Assembly: GCA_024278935.1 (NCBI GenBank)
Contig: JAJRSF010000041.1
Coordinates: 1 to 64,000 of the forward strand
Reading direction: 5' to 3'
DNA from: Candidatus Zixiibacteriota bacterium
Lineage (GTDB): Bacteria; Zixibacteria; MSB-5A5; GN15; FEB-12
Length of the DNA: 64,000 bases
In this document: positions 18,101 to 25,438 of the stretch, piece by piece
Position numbering within the stretch: position 1 is the first letter of the stretch
How the letters are laid out: the number at the start of each line of letters is the position of its first letter
The notes under the pieces: generated by a model
What the model was told of the DNA's origin: nothing
Database searches by the model: none
Seen by the model: only the letters and a program-made list of their open reading frames with translations
Position numbers and translations under genes: made by a program

Positions 18101-19594
18101 ATTAACTCTGACGGATGGGTTGCTATCCTTTCAAGTTATGCAGGTAATTCATACGCTGATGCTGCATGGCAGATTTCAACAGTTGAGTTTGATAATTTAA
18201 CTGAAGATGCTCATTGTTTGCAGTTCCGTGTTGTTGATGATCTCGGTCGGGAAGGGTTAAGTGCATCTTGGTGTTTCAATAAAGATGTTACCGCACCTGA
18301 AACTCCTACTGATTTTGTTGCAGAACCTGGTCATAATAAAGTAAAACTGAGTTGGACAAACTCAACCTCTGCTGACGTTATTGGTGTTCATATCCAAAGA
18401 ACTCCTTGGGGTGATTATCCAACCTACAGTACATCGGAACCTGCATATCCATCAGCTTACAATGTTGGTACAAATATATTCAGTGCTGTCGGTTCATCTA
18501 CTGTTGATCAAGCAGGTATGAGCAATACTTCTAGAGATGTTTATTACTATAGTGCATTTGCTTATGATGCTGCCGGTAACTATTCGGCTCTATCAACGAA
18601 TGCTCAAGCTCGTTCTACATCTTATTGGCTGGGAGATATCGCTGATAATATTTTCACTCTTGGAAATTATGATGGCTTTGTTCATGTTGGTGATTTAACA
18701 GTCTTTGCTACTACATATTGGAAGACTACAGGCGACGCAGGATTTATTGCTGAAGCTGATTTTGGTCCTACTGTTGGAGCGTTAAATTCCGCTCGTGGAA
18801 TACCAACACCTGATGATAGCATTTCATTTACAGATTTAGGAATTTTTGCTATCAATTATCAATCAGTGGATAATCTGATGAAAGCGGTACCTCTCTTTAC
18901 TAATACTTCAGTAAATGGTGCTTTGAATTTATCTCTTGAACCACAAATTGATGGTGACATTGTTACATGTGAATTTAAATTGAACAACAATACAGATGAA
19001 ACTAAAATCGTTCATCTAGTTTTTGAGTATCCTGACAATCTAATATATGAAGGATATGAAAGTAAAATTGCTAATGAAGCCGGAGGATACCCAATCTTTT
19101 CTAAAGCTCGAAAAGTTAATAACCGTATTGAATTTGATATGGCGATAATGGGTCAAGGAATCTCAATGAGTGGTTCCGGTGCTTTGGCGAGTTTTAAATT
19201 TAAATTAAGTGACAACAATGCAGTAGTATTCGATTTTGTTGAAGCTTTTGTGTTTGACAATAATTTAGAAGAGCTATCTGCTGAGTTGGTTTCCGGTAAG
19301 ATTGAATTGATACCGGAAAGATATTCTTTGTCACAGAACTATCCGAATCCATTTAATCCATCTACAGAAATCGCTTATCAACTTCCTCAATCTGGTAAAG
19401 TTACACTTGAAATTTTTAACTTACTTGGACAGAGAGTTATTACGCTAGTGGATAGTGAACAAGAAGCAAATTCATATGTTGTTTCTTGGAATGGACAGAA
19501 TGAAAGTGGCATAAAAGTTAGTAGTGGGGTCTACTTATATAGACTACAGACTAACGATTTTGCACAAACTAAGAAAATGATACTATTTAAATAA
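12101..19594 (+). CDS. Giant secreted beta-helix protein with type IX sorting tail
   Basis: The protein has 2497 residues and an N-terminal signal peptide (ATG preceded by GAGGGAG). Residues about 60-420 resemble an alpha/alpha-toroid of the prenyltransferase/squalene-cyclase-like fold (repeated GGxW, Dx2ATHQDDL, QDASGGWVYS). Next are four right-handed beta-helix modules, each opening with an (A/T)IQAxIDA...AGTY motif near residues 440, 705, 1040 and 1510. Two of them are clearly duplicated: GKGxGDxLDY and CxGVASSDGS recur near 865 and 1660. Then come a cohesin-like domain, an Ig-like domain, FN3 near 2070, a dockerin-like pair near 2175, a second cohesin-like domain, and a sorting domain beginning SLSQNYPNPFNPSTE and ending KKMILFK. 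That tail marks export by the type IX system. It is probably a surface adhesin or polysaccharide-active protein; no catalytic residues are evident. Confidence 0.88.
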   Translation: MKVGKYLVITLLIVFFLAGTVLTNASPANYWDDNSINLDKYTKSILDKSNTKNFSLAPGDPVNFDASQIAGANYLRQMQADITEDNAGNGNPDVPDDPDDGGWDWSSTTFTHSTGASPTNIYGATVLGVYYTYMESPDPALFTVMLDAADHIVSTGPGVNRSGADMKFLLLFNELYNAEVSITTVYADAAKAKYDGRITTYGTATALAEAIRDFRAGSHPNGIIGWDIGIYSVIAQKLFGIYGVPYDTDADDIAEVLWQDSYNSNPGYFDVVADAGWDPTYADVNFWWYTLGLTGLIDAFEASGSHTAEIPDLVTRLLASQFSGGGISFSYGANTDDEDWQSTGYAMTTLGNLDQATHQDDLNRMGYWLGATQDASGGWVYSSGTHYPEIGGECTAGLYFTTNVNADVIADDDFASQADVDIYNTANSTSYVWGFNAFATIQAAIDAVNGSTVFIANGSYLETLSINMPLTLTGESEAGVIINIPPAGGYGILVTSGDVLMENCTLATNASNENFPIHARGTSNSPTGFSNLTLQNITISNAHRRTGFDIHGFTNVLLTSLTSQDAWGGNGLQVTGCVDVTIDNITTSGNAWGSMAIYSSGPSYLNRGSDNVIIDGNTLSLGEGVLFNQDEFGLTNTNITVVGYEYMVRNLAFRPDASGFYFYLDTYANAVVSALGLEGIAPGSFIYSLANNNEFFVAPDITMQAAIDAATAGGTINVTTGTHIEPAQIVIDKDLTIFGDGKALTTLTAGFNTTAGYYLTTDAFIYVMPGVDVTIEDLSIDGTGFTMRHAIQSRGTNLTVRDCDISNTYASIYAGRGIVFLSGTGLVENCTMSNIQRIGVHISGGVEPTPPAVDVIGLTYVGKGVGDFLDYGIEFGGGGTGTAQNCTITDCYGVASSDGSGSAAILATDFYGTGTEATITDCILNNNSIGIYAGYTAGDLTVVVAHHNDLSGNDTGIFSVAAGTLNATENFWGVVTAPDVIASVDGDIAFSPWCSDASYTNCTLTSPVTESWVDINWAGSQNGDDLGGGMIFGYNAFASVQEGIDAVNGSTVHVAAGTYREQIYIDKNIDLLGAGSATCIIEAPDALNRTTYSVTQWTGSVKVIDAVIGVNAAGTVNIDGFTIDGRDTGPSNFYGVHYFSTNGSFTNCTIDNITYPAVPGAQAVVSFAGTHGVGDTYNIDVSNNTIPTFQKGGIVLMGPGCTFTVNYNTVAGVASSTIAGNCIQLSYGASGSTLGNYVEGTSFAGTGWASTGILLFESGDVSMVDDEVYNCQNGVNFSDWGWGYSNPTPVNLSFTNLNLHDNEWTVGVQLSRDNSHANIIMTDCDILNNGGDGIDLYGTGVDPWGGSYYTGWSNGSITASITGCTITNSLYDGLWTADLSGNLTNTSSIEVHESAFIGNTLSGINNTLPETIDATQCYWEDPAAPLATAKTSTLQKSSNMPSPFGDDLPSNAAMSSTKSNTLTSMAQALLGTILGPVAYSPYWTQNYIGDPHTSPWTWGVDNTGTIQAGIDAAIAGDFIDLAAGTYAEGPQIHVDKSLALTGQGSVTITPIANTGSSGDSRGWFLVDAGVLLDFSNVTLDGAGFDIYQGIRSHGGGTYDNIFFQNFVHPGYAGVGLAVFGSENVSRTNCVFTNMGRIGALLFGSGLTDSYFMNNTYTGKGDGDWLDYAADISAGAVVTVDNCIITNCTGVASSDGSTSAGLLVSTFFGSGTTATITNSILDGNTVGIAVGYDNADESIVNAHNNSIANNTSHGISTSGPLVVVNAENNYWGALDGPLDAAGTMEAVIGGTCYAVGDITNQVAEGFPVDGLGNQVDDGVVYCPWIATDVFMSPGDIVYMCDGDFEIDVALNPSITDMKSISIRLSYPAGLSLASMVLADANYASAPIFIWDNATGYDSVQIDMFVQSGLIDGFADLFTVSFNGTSDICVTDMITMTRAVWKAGVSNDDIIAAAATPITITADCADPVVTINGPVDGGFYNIAPALDISTSDNCDIDYLYYQINSDGWVAILSSYAGNSYADAAWQISTVEFDNLTEDAHCLQFRVVDDLGREGLSASWCFNKDVTAPETPTDFVAEPGHNKVKLSWTNSTSADVIGVHIQRTPWGDYPTYSTSEPAYPSAYNVGTNIFSAVGSSTVDQAGMSNTSRDVYYYSAFAYDAAGNYSALSTNAQARSTSYWLGDIADNIFTLGNYDGFVHVGDLTVFATTYWKTTGDAGFIAEADFGPTVGALNSARGIPTPDDSISFTDLGIFAINYQSVDNLMKAVPLFTNTSVNGALNLSLEPQIDGDIVTCEFKLNNNTDETKIVHLVFEYPDNLIYEGYESKIANEAGGYPIFSKARKVNNRIEFDMAIMGQGISMSGSGALASFKFKLSDNNAVVFDFVEAFVFDNNLEELSAELVSGKIELIPERYSLSQNYPNPFNPSTEIAYQLPQSGKVTLEIFNLLGQRVITLVDSEQEANSYVVSWNGQNESGIKVSSGVYLYRLQTNDFAQTKKMILFK

Positions 19595-19609
19595 CAACGA
19601 AAATAAAGG

Positions 19610-19637
19610 AGAGATGTCGAAGCAATTCGACATCTCT
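19610..19637 (+). terminator. Perfect 12-bp hairpin between the two secreted-protein genes
   Basis: AGAGATGTCGAA at 19610-19621 pairs perfectly with TTCGACATCTCT at 19626-19637 around a GCAA loop. Only a weak T-rich stretch (ATTTAAATT) follows, so termination may be partial. The AAAGGAG directly before the hairpin is the only plausible ribosome-binding site for the gene starting at 19647, so the hairpin may also position it. Confidence 0.7.
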
Positions 19638-19646
19638 ATTTAAATT

Positions 19647-20390
19647 ATGAATTTTAAAAATTTAAAACTTAGCATCTTGAGTGCCTTCATATTCTTTGTT
19701 ATTGCTTCGAATAATATTGGAGCTCAAGATAGGATTAAATTCTCACCGGATGGAGTTATTGCGTCTGCTAACGATACATTTGAAGTCAATATTGTTTTGG
19801 ATTCTGGTGTTGTCGATCTGTTTGCTTATTCTGTACATCTAAAATATGATAGTACAATTTTAAGAATAATAGATTCATACCCAACTGATGAATGGTCAGC
19901 ATTATCTAATTTGAGTTCGTATTTTATTGGTGCTGACTCATTAGAAATAAATCCGCTGAATAACCAGCCAAACTGGTATTACCATATATTTGACATCTTA
20001 TTTACAAATCCGAAAAAAACAGTTGATGGATATTTTGAAGTGTCGACTGTTAAATTTGTTGCTCTGCAAACAGGTATCTCACCTTTATATTATGAGTTTT
20101 ATAAAGGTACTGATACTTTGCTTCAAAGTGTCTTGAGTTCATCAGGTGATGCCGTAGTGTATGTATGTCCATTACCTACAGAACCGGGTGATTCAAACAA
20201 TGATGGAGCCGTAGACATTTCAGATTTGGTTTGGATTGTAGATTTTATTTTTACAGGAGGATCTGCACCACTACCTAACCTTTTATCAGGTGATATGAAT
20301 TGTGATGCTAGTGTCGATATTACTGATTTAGTTTGGATTGTAGACTTTATATTTACAGGAGGACCTCCAGGTTGCGAACCTTGCTTGTAA
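19647..20390 (+). CDS. Secreted cohesin-like protein with paired dockerin-type repeats
   Basis: The protein has 247 residues: a signal peptide ending NNIGAQ, a cohesin-like beta domain (about residues 28-170, with VDLFAYSVHLKYDSTILRI), and two calcium-loop dockerin repeats at the C-terminus. The repeats are DSNNDGAVDISDLVWIV and DMNCDASVDITDLVWIV, each followed by DFIFTGG. In cellulosomal systems dockerins bind cohesins. In FCB-lineage genomes this arrangement is very common on secreted proteins outside cellulosomes, and the partner is unknown. It follows the giant beta-helix gene by 52 bp and may be read from the same promoter. No type IX sorting tail is present. Confidence 0.87.
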   Translation: MNFKNLKLSILSAFIFFVIASNNIGAQDRIKFSPDGVIASANDTFEVNIVLDSGVVDLFAYSVHLKYDSTILRIIDSYPTDEWSALSNLSSYFIGADSLEINPLNNQPNWYYHIFDILFTNPKKTVDGYFEVSTVKFVALQTGISPLYYEFYKGTDTLLQSVLSSSGDAVVYVCPLPTEPGDSNNDGAVDISDLVWIVDFIFTGGSAPLPNLLSGDMNCDASVDITDLVWIVDFIFTGGPPGCEPCL

Positions 20391-20454
20391 GTATACTCTA
20401 AAATCAGAGCTTACTATTTTAACATAGTAAAATATGTTTAAAATAATTTATTAC

Positions 20455-20521
20455 AATTAGGACACCTATAGCATTGAAACTTTATCCTAAGTAGAGATGA
20501 ATTGATGTGGGTGTCCTAATT
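20455..20521. repeat. Perfect 12-bp inverted repeat with 43-base loop
   Basis: AATTAGGACACC (20455-20466) and GGTGTCCTAATT (20510-20521) are exact reverse complements, and a partial TATCCTAA lies in the loop. It sits just after the dockerin gene and before the suspected island edge. It could be a long-loop terminator, the end of a lost small element, or a structured RNA. A T-rich stretch follows the second arm. Confidence 0.6.
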
Positions 20522-20547
20522 TTATTTTATAATAAAATTTAAGGTGA

Positions 20548-20820
20548 TATTATACACACTTACTAAAACCTGTTTTATTCAAAAACATTCATTTTTATGA
20601 TGAAATTTTAGGGGATGTAATACCATTTTTAAATGGTGCCGAAGGTTCAGGGCTACGAGAAACCGACAAGCGAATTGATAATTGTAAGTTATTCATATTG
20701 AGACAACAGGGGAGATTATTAGTTGTATTAAATGCTATGAAACGAGTTAAGGCTCGCTTGCCAGAAGTTTTTGTTTGGTTCAATTTTACTGACAAAATGG
20801 GTTACTCGTTTTTATTGTAA
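20548..20820 (+). pseudogene. Stop-free remnant of an unidentified protein, no start codon
   Basis: The plus frame from 20548 (just after a TGA) to the TAA at 20818-20820 is open for 90 codons and has no ATG near its beginning. The peptide has a protein-like composition, with stretches such as NIHFYDEILGDVIPFLNG and RLPEVFVWFNFTDKMGYS. I do not recognise it. Its end overlaps the 3' end of the sigma54 regulator gene. The opposite strand is also open for 66 codons but reads like a shadow. It spans the 9-bp candidate attachment copy at 20637, so it may join sequence from both sides of the island boundary. Confidence 0.35.
20637..20645 (+). repeat. Candidate left attachment copy of the tRNA-Leu 3' end (9 bp)
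   Basis: TGCCGAAGG here matches 48548-48556, the last nine bases of the tRNA-Leu gene read on the plus strand, in the same orientation. The segment between the copies is the metal-resistance region, with a recombinase remnant at the tRNA end. The match is short and no longer repeat is visible, so this is only a candidate. Confidence 0.3.
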
Positions 20821-22157
20821 AATATTTCGTATTTTTTCATACGATAAATTAAAACGTGACGTGGAATCTGAAGAAATTTTGCTGATTTTGTTCTGTTCCA
20901 GGCAAATTTATTAAGAGCATCAATAATTAGTTTCTTTTCTGCTTCATGAAAAGATAAATGGCTCTCTGGTTCTTCATCTTTAACTGGAGATATGGTTTCA
21001 ATAACTCCAAAATCTTCAGGAAGATCCTTCTCGGTAAGTTTTTTTGATTTTCTTAAAATAACCATTCGCTCAATTAAATTTTCTAATTCTCGAACATTCC
21101 CTGGCCAAGAGTAACTCATAAGAGTATCCATAAGTTTAGATGAAACTGTAATATCGTTTTCTGTACCGAACCTTTTTAAGAACTCTTGGACAAGAATAGA
21201 TATATCTTCTTTTCGGTCATTCAAGCTGGGAATGTTGATTGGAATGACATTTAAGCGATAGTATACATCCTCACGAAAATCTCCTCTTGAGACTTTTCTT
21301 TTTAGATTTACATTAGTTGCTGCCAAAATTCGTACATCTACTTCTCTCTTAGACTCTGAACCAACAGGATCTATAATTCTTTCCTGAATGGCTCTAAGTA
21401 ATTTTGCTTGTAGTTCTATATTTAAATCACCGATCTCATCAAGAAAAAGAGTACCTCCATCAGCTAATTCAAATTTTCCTTTTTTGTCTCTAACTGCTCC
21501 CGTAAATGCACCTTTTACATGCCCGAATAATTCAGATTCAATAAGATCTCTTGGAATGGCGGCACAGTTTACAGCAATAAATTCTCTATCTGCACGACTA
21601 CTTTTGTAGTGAATTGACTTGGCTATGATTTCTTTCCCGGTACCTGATGCTCCAGAGATAAGGACTGTTGCATCAGTATCAGCAATTTTATCCACCATTT
21701 TCATCATTTCTTTAAAAGGCTTTGATATACCAACAAAATTATGTAAAAAGTCCTGAGCTTTAAGTTTTCCTTTTAGCTGTTTATTTTCATTTTCTAATCT
21801 TTTAATGCGAAATGCTTTTTCTATTGTTACAAAAAGTTCATCGTCTTCAAAAGGTTTTGTAATATAATCGAACGCTCCTAACTTTAAAGCAGCTACTGCT
21901 TGTGGAACCGAAGCATGAGCTGTTATAAGGATTGTTTTTAAGTCAGGTTGAATAAATTTCGATTGTGCAAGTAGTTCGATGCCGTCAACTTGTGGCATCC
22001 TAATATCAGATAATAATAAATCGAACAGAGATTTTTTTAATTCATCTAATGCTTCTTGCCCATCTTCGACTGCTACAACATCAAATCCTTTTTGCTTAAG
22101 TTTGAAAAGCAAAACTTTTCTGAGTGAGTTGTCATCATCTACTAATAAAATTTTCAT
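20802..22157 (-). CDS. Sigma54-dependent response regulator of the metal island (NtrC/ZraR type)
   Basis: The protein has 451 residues. The receiver has LLVDDD and phospho-acceptor Asp in LLLSDIRMPQVDG. The AAA+ activator domain has Walker A GASGTGKE, GAFTGA and TLFLDEIG. The C-terminal Fis-type helix-turn-helix contains ILIYRMKKY. Its start overlaps the stop of the histidine kinase gene by four bases (ATGA), so the two form one translation-coupled pair. The kinase is transcribed away from the Cus-type operon. A sigma54 -24/-12 promoter and paired upstream sites lie between them, and a second matching set is at 32777-32896. The regulator very probably activates both; this is inferred from sequence, not shown. 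Confidence 0.94.
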   Translation of the reverse strand: MKILLVDDDNSLRKVLLFKLKQKGFDVVAVEDGQEALDELKKSLFDLLLSDIRMPQVDGIELLAQSKFIQPDLKTILITAHASVPQAVAALKLGAFDYITKPFEDDELFVTIEKAFRIKRLENENKQLKGKLKAQDFLHNFVGISKPFKEMMKMVDKIADTDATVLISGASGTGKEIIAKSIHYKSSRADREFIAVNCAAIPRDLIESELFGHVKGAFTGAVRDKKGKFELADGGTLFLDEIGDLNIELQAKLLRAIQERIIDPVGSESKREVDVRILAATNVNLKRKVSRGDFREDVYYRLNVIPINIPSLNDRKEDISILVQEFLKRFGTENDITVSSKLMDTLMSYSWPGNVRELENLIERMVILRKSKKLTEKDLPEDFGVIETISPVKDEEPESHLSFHEAEKKLIIDALNKFAWNRTKSAKFLQIPRHVLIYRMKKYEIFYNKNE

Positions 22158-23215
22158 TGTTTTAATTCTCCGTAAATTGGGAACGCAACTGTTACGGTAG
22201 TACCCTTATTAGGTGTGCTTTCAAATTCAATAGTAGCGTCATGTTTTTCAATAATATTTTTTACAAGGGCTAAGCCTAAGCCAGACCCACTTGGTTTTGT
22301 TGTAAAGAATGGATCAAAAATTTTGGTTATTGTCTCTATAGGGATTCCTTCACCAAAATCAATAACTTGTAATTGAGCCGACGAGTCTGAAACGATTAAA
22401 TTCACAATTATTTTAGAATGTTCATGAGAAGCTTGAATTGAATTTAATAGTAAATTCAAAAGTACTTGATGAATTTTTTCTTCGTCACCATCTATATAAA
22501 TCTCAGGTTTTAGATTTTCTTCTATAAATATATCATTCTTTGAAGCGTTAGAATTAACTTGTTTTAGACATGTTTTGATGATAGTAGATAACTGTATTTT
22601 TTTAATGTTATATTCTTTGGGACGTGATAACTCCAAAAAACTTGATACTGTATTATCAATTCGTTTTATTTCGTTAAAGACAATATCTTTGAATTCTTCT
22701 TTGTCTGATTTGTTTGTTTGTTCGTCGATTAAGATTTCTACTGATCCTTTAATTGAAGCTAAAGGGTTTTTTATCTCATGAGCAACTCCTGCTGCAATTT
22801 GACCAACTATTGATAAGCGGTGAGATTTCTCTAATTCTAAATTTGCTTTTTCATGTTTTTTTCTTATTTTTAATTCTCTTTCAACCAAAGCACCGGTAAC
22901 AATAGCAATCGCAAAATAGAATACGATTTCAACTATTTCACCGGTTAATTCATGTACATCATTGCCTAAATCAGTTATATAAGGGAAGACAAGAACTGAA
23001 ATTATTGATGCCGTGTATAGTCCTCCTCGCAACCCAAACCAAGAAGTCGCAATTACAATTGGGATATAACAAAACCGACCATGTAATGCGTGTAACCAAT
23101 GAACGTGGCCAAAGAATGGCTGTGTAATCCAACCATAATGAAAACCAATAGTCATGATTATTGTCGTAGATAAGATTATCAATTTTAGTCTTGTGTTAAG
23201 TTTCTGTTCAGGCAT
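22154..23215 (-). CDS. Membrane histidine kinase, partner of the sigma54 regulator
   Basis: The protein has 353 residues. The first 130 form a hydrophobic domain of about four to five membrane segments (beginning LKLIILSTTIIMTIGFHYGW), with little periplasmic sequence. The His-phosphorylation site is VAHEIKNPLASIKG. The ATPase domain has an N box (HQVLLNLLLNSIQAS), a G1 box (VIDFGEGIP) and a G2 box (GSGLGLALVKNII), so it should be active. The same membrane sensor domain occurs in the pseudokinase at 33915. Position next to metal efflux genes and similarity in arrangement to ZraS/ZraR suggest sensing of metal or envelope stress; the true ligand is unknown. Confidence 0.93.
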   Translation of the reverse strand: MPEQKLNTRLKLIILSTTIIMTIGFHYGWITQPFFGHVHWLHALHGRFCYIPIVIATSWFGLRGGLYTASIISVLVFPYITDLGNDVHELTGEIVEIVFYFAIAIVTGALVERELKIRKKHEKANLELEKSHRLSIVGQIAAGVAHEIKNPLASIKGSVEILIDEQTNKSDKEEFKDIVFNEIKRIDNTVSSFLELSRPKEYNIKKIQLSTIIKTCLKQVNSNASKNDIFIEENLKPEIYIDGDEEKIHQVLLNLLLNSIQASHEHSKIIVNLIVSDSSAQLQVIDFGEGIPIETITKIFDPFFTTKPSGSGLGLALVKNIIEKHDATIEFESTPNKGTTVTVAFPIYGELKQ

Positions 23216-23370
23216 TATTATCCTTTAACTATCATTTCTGATTATATAAGCAACTTATATACCACATTCTCTCAGACATATTATTATTAACGTTAACTGT
23301 ATGGTATTAAGGTACTTAATTTATTTTTGGCTTAATCACTTAGATGAAAGATATAAGAATGAAAATCATT

Positions 23371-23416
23371 GTTGAAGAATATTGTATAAAGTTCTTCAAT
23401 ATTGAAGAATAGTCAA
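23371..23416 (+). promoter_or_regulatory. Upstream activator sites for the sigma54 promoter (Cus-type operon)
   Basis: Two dyads lie 65-110 bp before the -24 box. GTTGAAGAA (23371) and TTCTTCAAT (ending 23400) form an inverted pair, and TTGAAGAATAGTCAAC runs from 23402. The second is nearly identical to the site at 32777 before the other sigma54 promoter, including the following ACGAT. The 316-bp gap between the divergent kinase and TolC genes holds this, the promoter, and nothing else that I can identify. Confidence 0.65.
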
Positions 23417-23480
23417 CGATTATTTAGAGCCGTGAATGGGAGTAAATTATTAAACCGTTGGTACGAATAGCGTTACGGTT

Positions 23481-23497
23481 TTGGCATGAAATTTGAT
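23481..23497 (+). promoter_or_regulatory. Sigma54 (-24/-12) promoter of the Cus-type efflux operon
   Basis: TTGGCATG, four bases, then TTGAT gives GG and the -12 G exactly 12 bases apart, as the TGGCAC-N5-TTGC consensus requires. The -12 GC is GA here, so the match is not perfect. It lies 35 bp before the TolC start codon, and an NtrC-type activator is encoded next door. Confidence 0.7.
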
Positions 23498-23531
23498 ATG
23501 TATTTAATGAAAATGTAATAAGAGGTTATTT

Positions 23532-24890
23532 ATGAAATTGAAATTAAAAGTTTTTATCTTATTGTCACTTTGTTTATTTCTTGGAAACAAAGCATATTCT
23601 CAAACTGAACCGACTTCTATAAAAGAAGCACGGGAAGAAGTTAATGAGATTGAAGCAAATTTTGATACTGATTTTACTACTGTAAATTTAGATAGCAATT
23701 CAAGTTTGAAAGAATATCTAAAATTAGCAGCTATCAATAATCCAGGTTTAAAATCAGCATTCTATACATGGAAAGGCGATTTAGATAAAACAGGGTATGT
23801 AGGTGCTTTGCCTGATCCAATGATTGTCTATGGATATTTTATAGAAAATGCTGAAACAAGAGTAGGTCCACAAAATCAGAAATTTTCTTTACGTCAGAAA
23901 ATCCCATGGTTTGGTACGTTGGGTGATAAAAAAGATATCGCATTCGAAATGTCAAATGTCAGTTTTAAAAAATTTCAAGCTGAATTGTTAAAATTATCAT
24001 ATCAAGTAAAATCAGCCTATTATGATTTGTATTATTTAGGGAAAGAAATAGAAATCACAAAAGAAAATATTGAACTTCTTCTGTTTTGGGAGTCTGTAGC
24101 CAGAACTAAATATAAAGTCGCATTGAGTCAACATCCTGATGTTATCAAAGCACAAGTCGAATTAGGAAAACTTGAAGACAGAATGCTTACTTTAGAAGAT
24201 AAAGTTCGACCTCTCAAGGCAAGACTTTATGCTGTTATGAATATTTCTGATACAACAGAGCTTCCAATTCCAGAATTGATTAAATTTCAAGAAGAGACAG
24301 CAGCGAATAAAAATTATATAGAACAGGTTTTAAAAAATAATCCTAATCTTAATGCTATAAAGCATTTGATTGAAAAAGAAGAACATGCACTACAACTGGC
24401 AAATAAATCATCTCTTCCAAATTTTACATTGGGGATTGATTACATAGAAACTGGTGATGCCCTAAATCCTTTATTAGATGAAAGTGGAAAAGACCCTTGG
24501 ATAGCATCTGTTGGTATTAATGTACCTCTTTGGTTTGGAAAGAATAATTCCAAAAAAAACGAAGCGAAAGCTAAAAAGAAATCAGCCGAATATTTATTTA
24601 TAGATAAGGAGAACCAACTCAGAGCAATGGCAGAAAGAATTATTTTTCAACATGATGACGCTTTGAGAAAAGTCCAACTATATAGAGATGGCTTGCTTCC
24701 TAAAGCAGAACAATCACTTAATGCATCATATACCTCTTATCAAGCAGGGAAAGCGGACTTCTTAAATGTGCTTGATGCACAACGTCAGCTCTTGAATTTT
24801 CAGCTTATGCTTGATAGATCAAAAACAAATTTGGCAAAAAGAAAAGCCGAAATTGATATGTTAACTGGAATAGAACTTATAACCAATTAA
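23532..24890 (+). CDS. TolC-family outer-membrane efflux channel (CusC/CzcC type)
   Basis: The protein has 452 residues with a signal peptide ending NKAYSQ, followed by the two long coiled-coil repeats typical of outer-membrane efflux proteins: NPGLKSAFYTWKGDLDKTGY near residue 75, and SYQAGKADFLNVLDAQRQL near the C-terminus. It should form the trimeric outer-membrane exit duct for the adaptor and RND pump encoded downstream. It is the first gene after the sigma54 promoter, and AGAGG precedes the ATG. Substrate is inferred as copper or silver from the Met- and Cys-rich neighbours. Confidence 0.92.
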   Translation: MKLKLKVFILLSLCLFLGNKAYSQTEPTSIKEAREEVNEIEANFDTDFTTVNLDSNSSLKEYLKLAAINNPGLKSAFYTWKGDLDKTGYVGALPDPMIVYGYFIENAETRVGPQNQKFSLRQKIPWFGTLGDKKDIAFEMSNVSFKKFQAELLKLSYQVKSAYYDLYYLGKEIEITKENIELLLFWESVARTKYKVALSQHPDVIKAQVELGKLEDRMLTLEDKVRPLKARLYAVMNISDTTELPIPELIKFQEETAANKNYIEQVLKNNPNLNAIKHLIEKEEHALQLANKSSLPNFTLGIDYIETGDALNPLLDESGKDPWIASVGINVPLWFGKNNSKKNEAKAKKKSAEYLFIDKENQLRAMAERIIFQHDDALRKVQLYRDGLLPKAEQSLNASYTSYQAGKADFLNVLDAQRQLLNFQLMLDRSKTNLAKRKAEIDMLTGIELITN

Positions 24891-24912
24891 ACTTATTTTA
24901 AAGGAGTAACAA

Positions 24913-25410
24913 ATGAAAACAACCAAACTCTTCTCAATGATTCTTTTAGGCTTAATGCTTGTATCATTCTCAGCATTTGCTGCTGAAGAAAAAGCAGAAG
25001 TAAAAAAAGAATTAAAAAATCAAACAAATTGTCCAGTAATGGGTGGTGCTATTGATTCATCGACATATACGGACATTCAAGGACAAAGGGTTTATCATTG
25101 TTGTCCGATGTGTTCAAAAAAGCTAAAAAATGATCCTGATACATATTTCAAAAAAGCAGGAGAACAAGGTGTTCTTTTTGAAAATATTCAGACTACTTGT
25201 CCTGTCTCAGGTGAAAAATTAGACGAAAATTCTGTCTATTCAGATTTTGAAGGTCGTCGTATTTATTTCTGTTGTAAAAAATGCCGTGGTGCTTTTAATG
25301 AAGACCCTCAAAAAGTTCTCAAAAACATGGACGGTAAGAACGGAAAAATGGAAATGAAGCATGAAATGAAAAAAGATAGTGGTGACGGTCACAGCGGACA
25401 CAACCACTAA
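24913..25410 (+). CDS. Periplasmic protein with two YHS/TRASH metal-binding domains
   Basis: The protein has 165 residues: a signal peptide ending SAFA, then two similar cysteine domains. The first has NCPVMGGAID ... VYHCCPMCSKKL and the second TCPVSGEKLD ... IYFCCKKCRGAF, each with the aromatic-CC-x-x-C pattern of YHS/TRASH domains. The tail is His- and Met-rich (MEMKHEMKKD ... GHSGHNH). It is probably a soft-metal chaperone or buffer feeding the pump. It lies between the TolC and adaptor genes with short spacers and a ggag ribosome-binding site. Confidence 0.85.
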   Translation: MKTTKLFSMILLGLMLVSFSAFAAEEKAEVKKELKNQTNCPVMGGAIDSSTYTDIQGQRVYHCCPMCSKKLKNDPDTYFKKAGEQGVLFENIQTTCPVSGEKLDENSVYSDFEGRRIYFCCKKCRGAFNEDPQKVLKNMDGKNGKMEMKHEMKKDSGDGHSGHNH

Positions 25411-25438
25411 TTATATATAAATTCTTTAGGAGAATGCT

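Noticed and set aside
20595-20795. 66-codon minus-strand open frame
   Set aside because: Low-complexity Ser/Thr/Asn-rich shadow of the plus-strand open frame; no ribosome-binding site.
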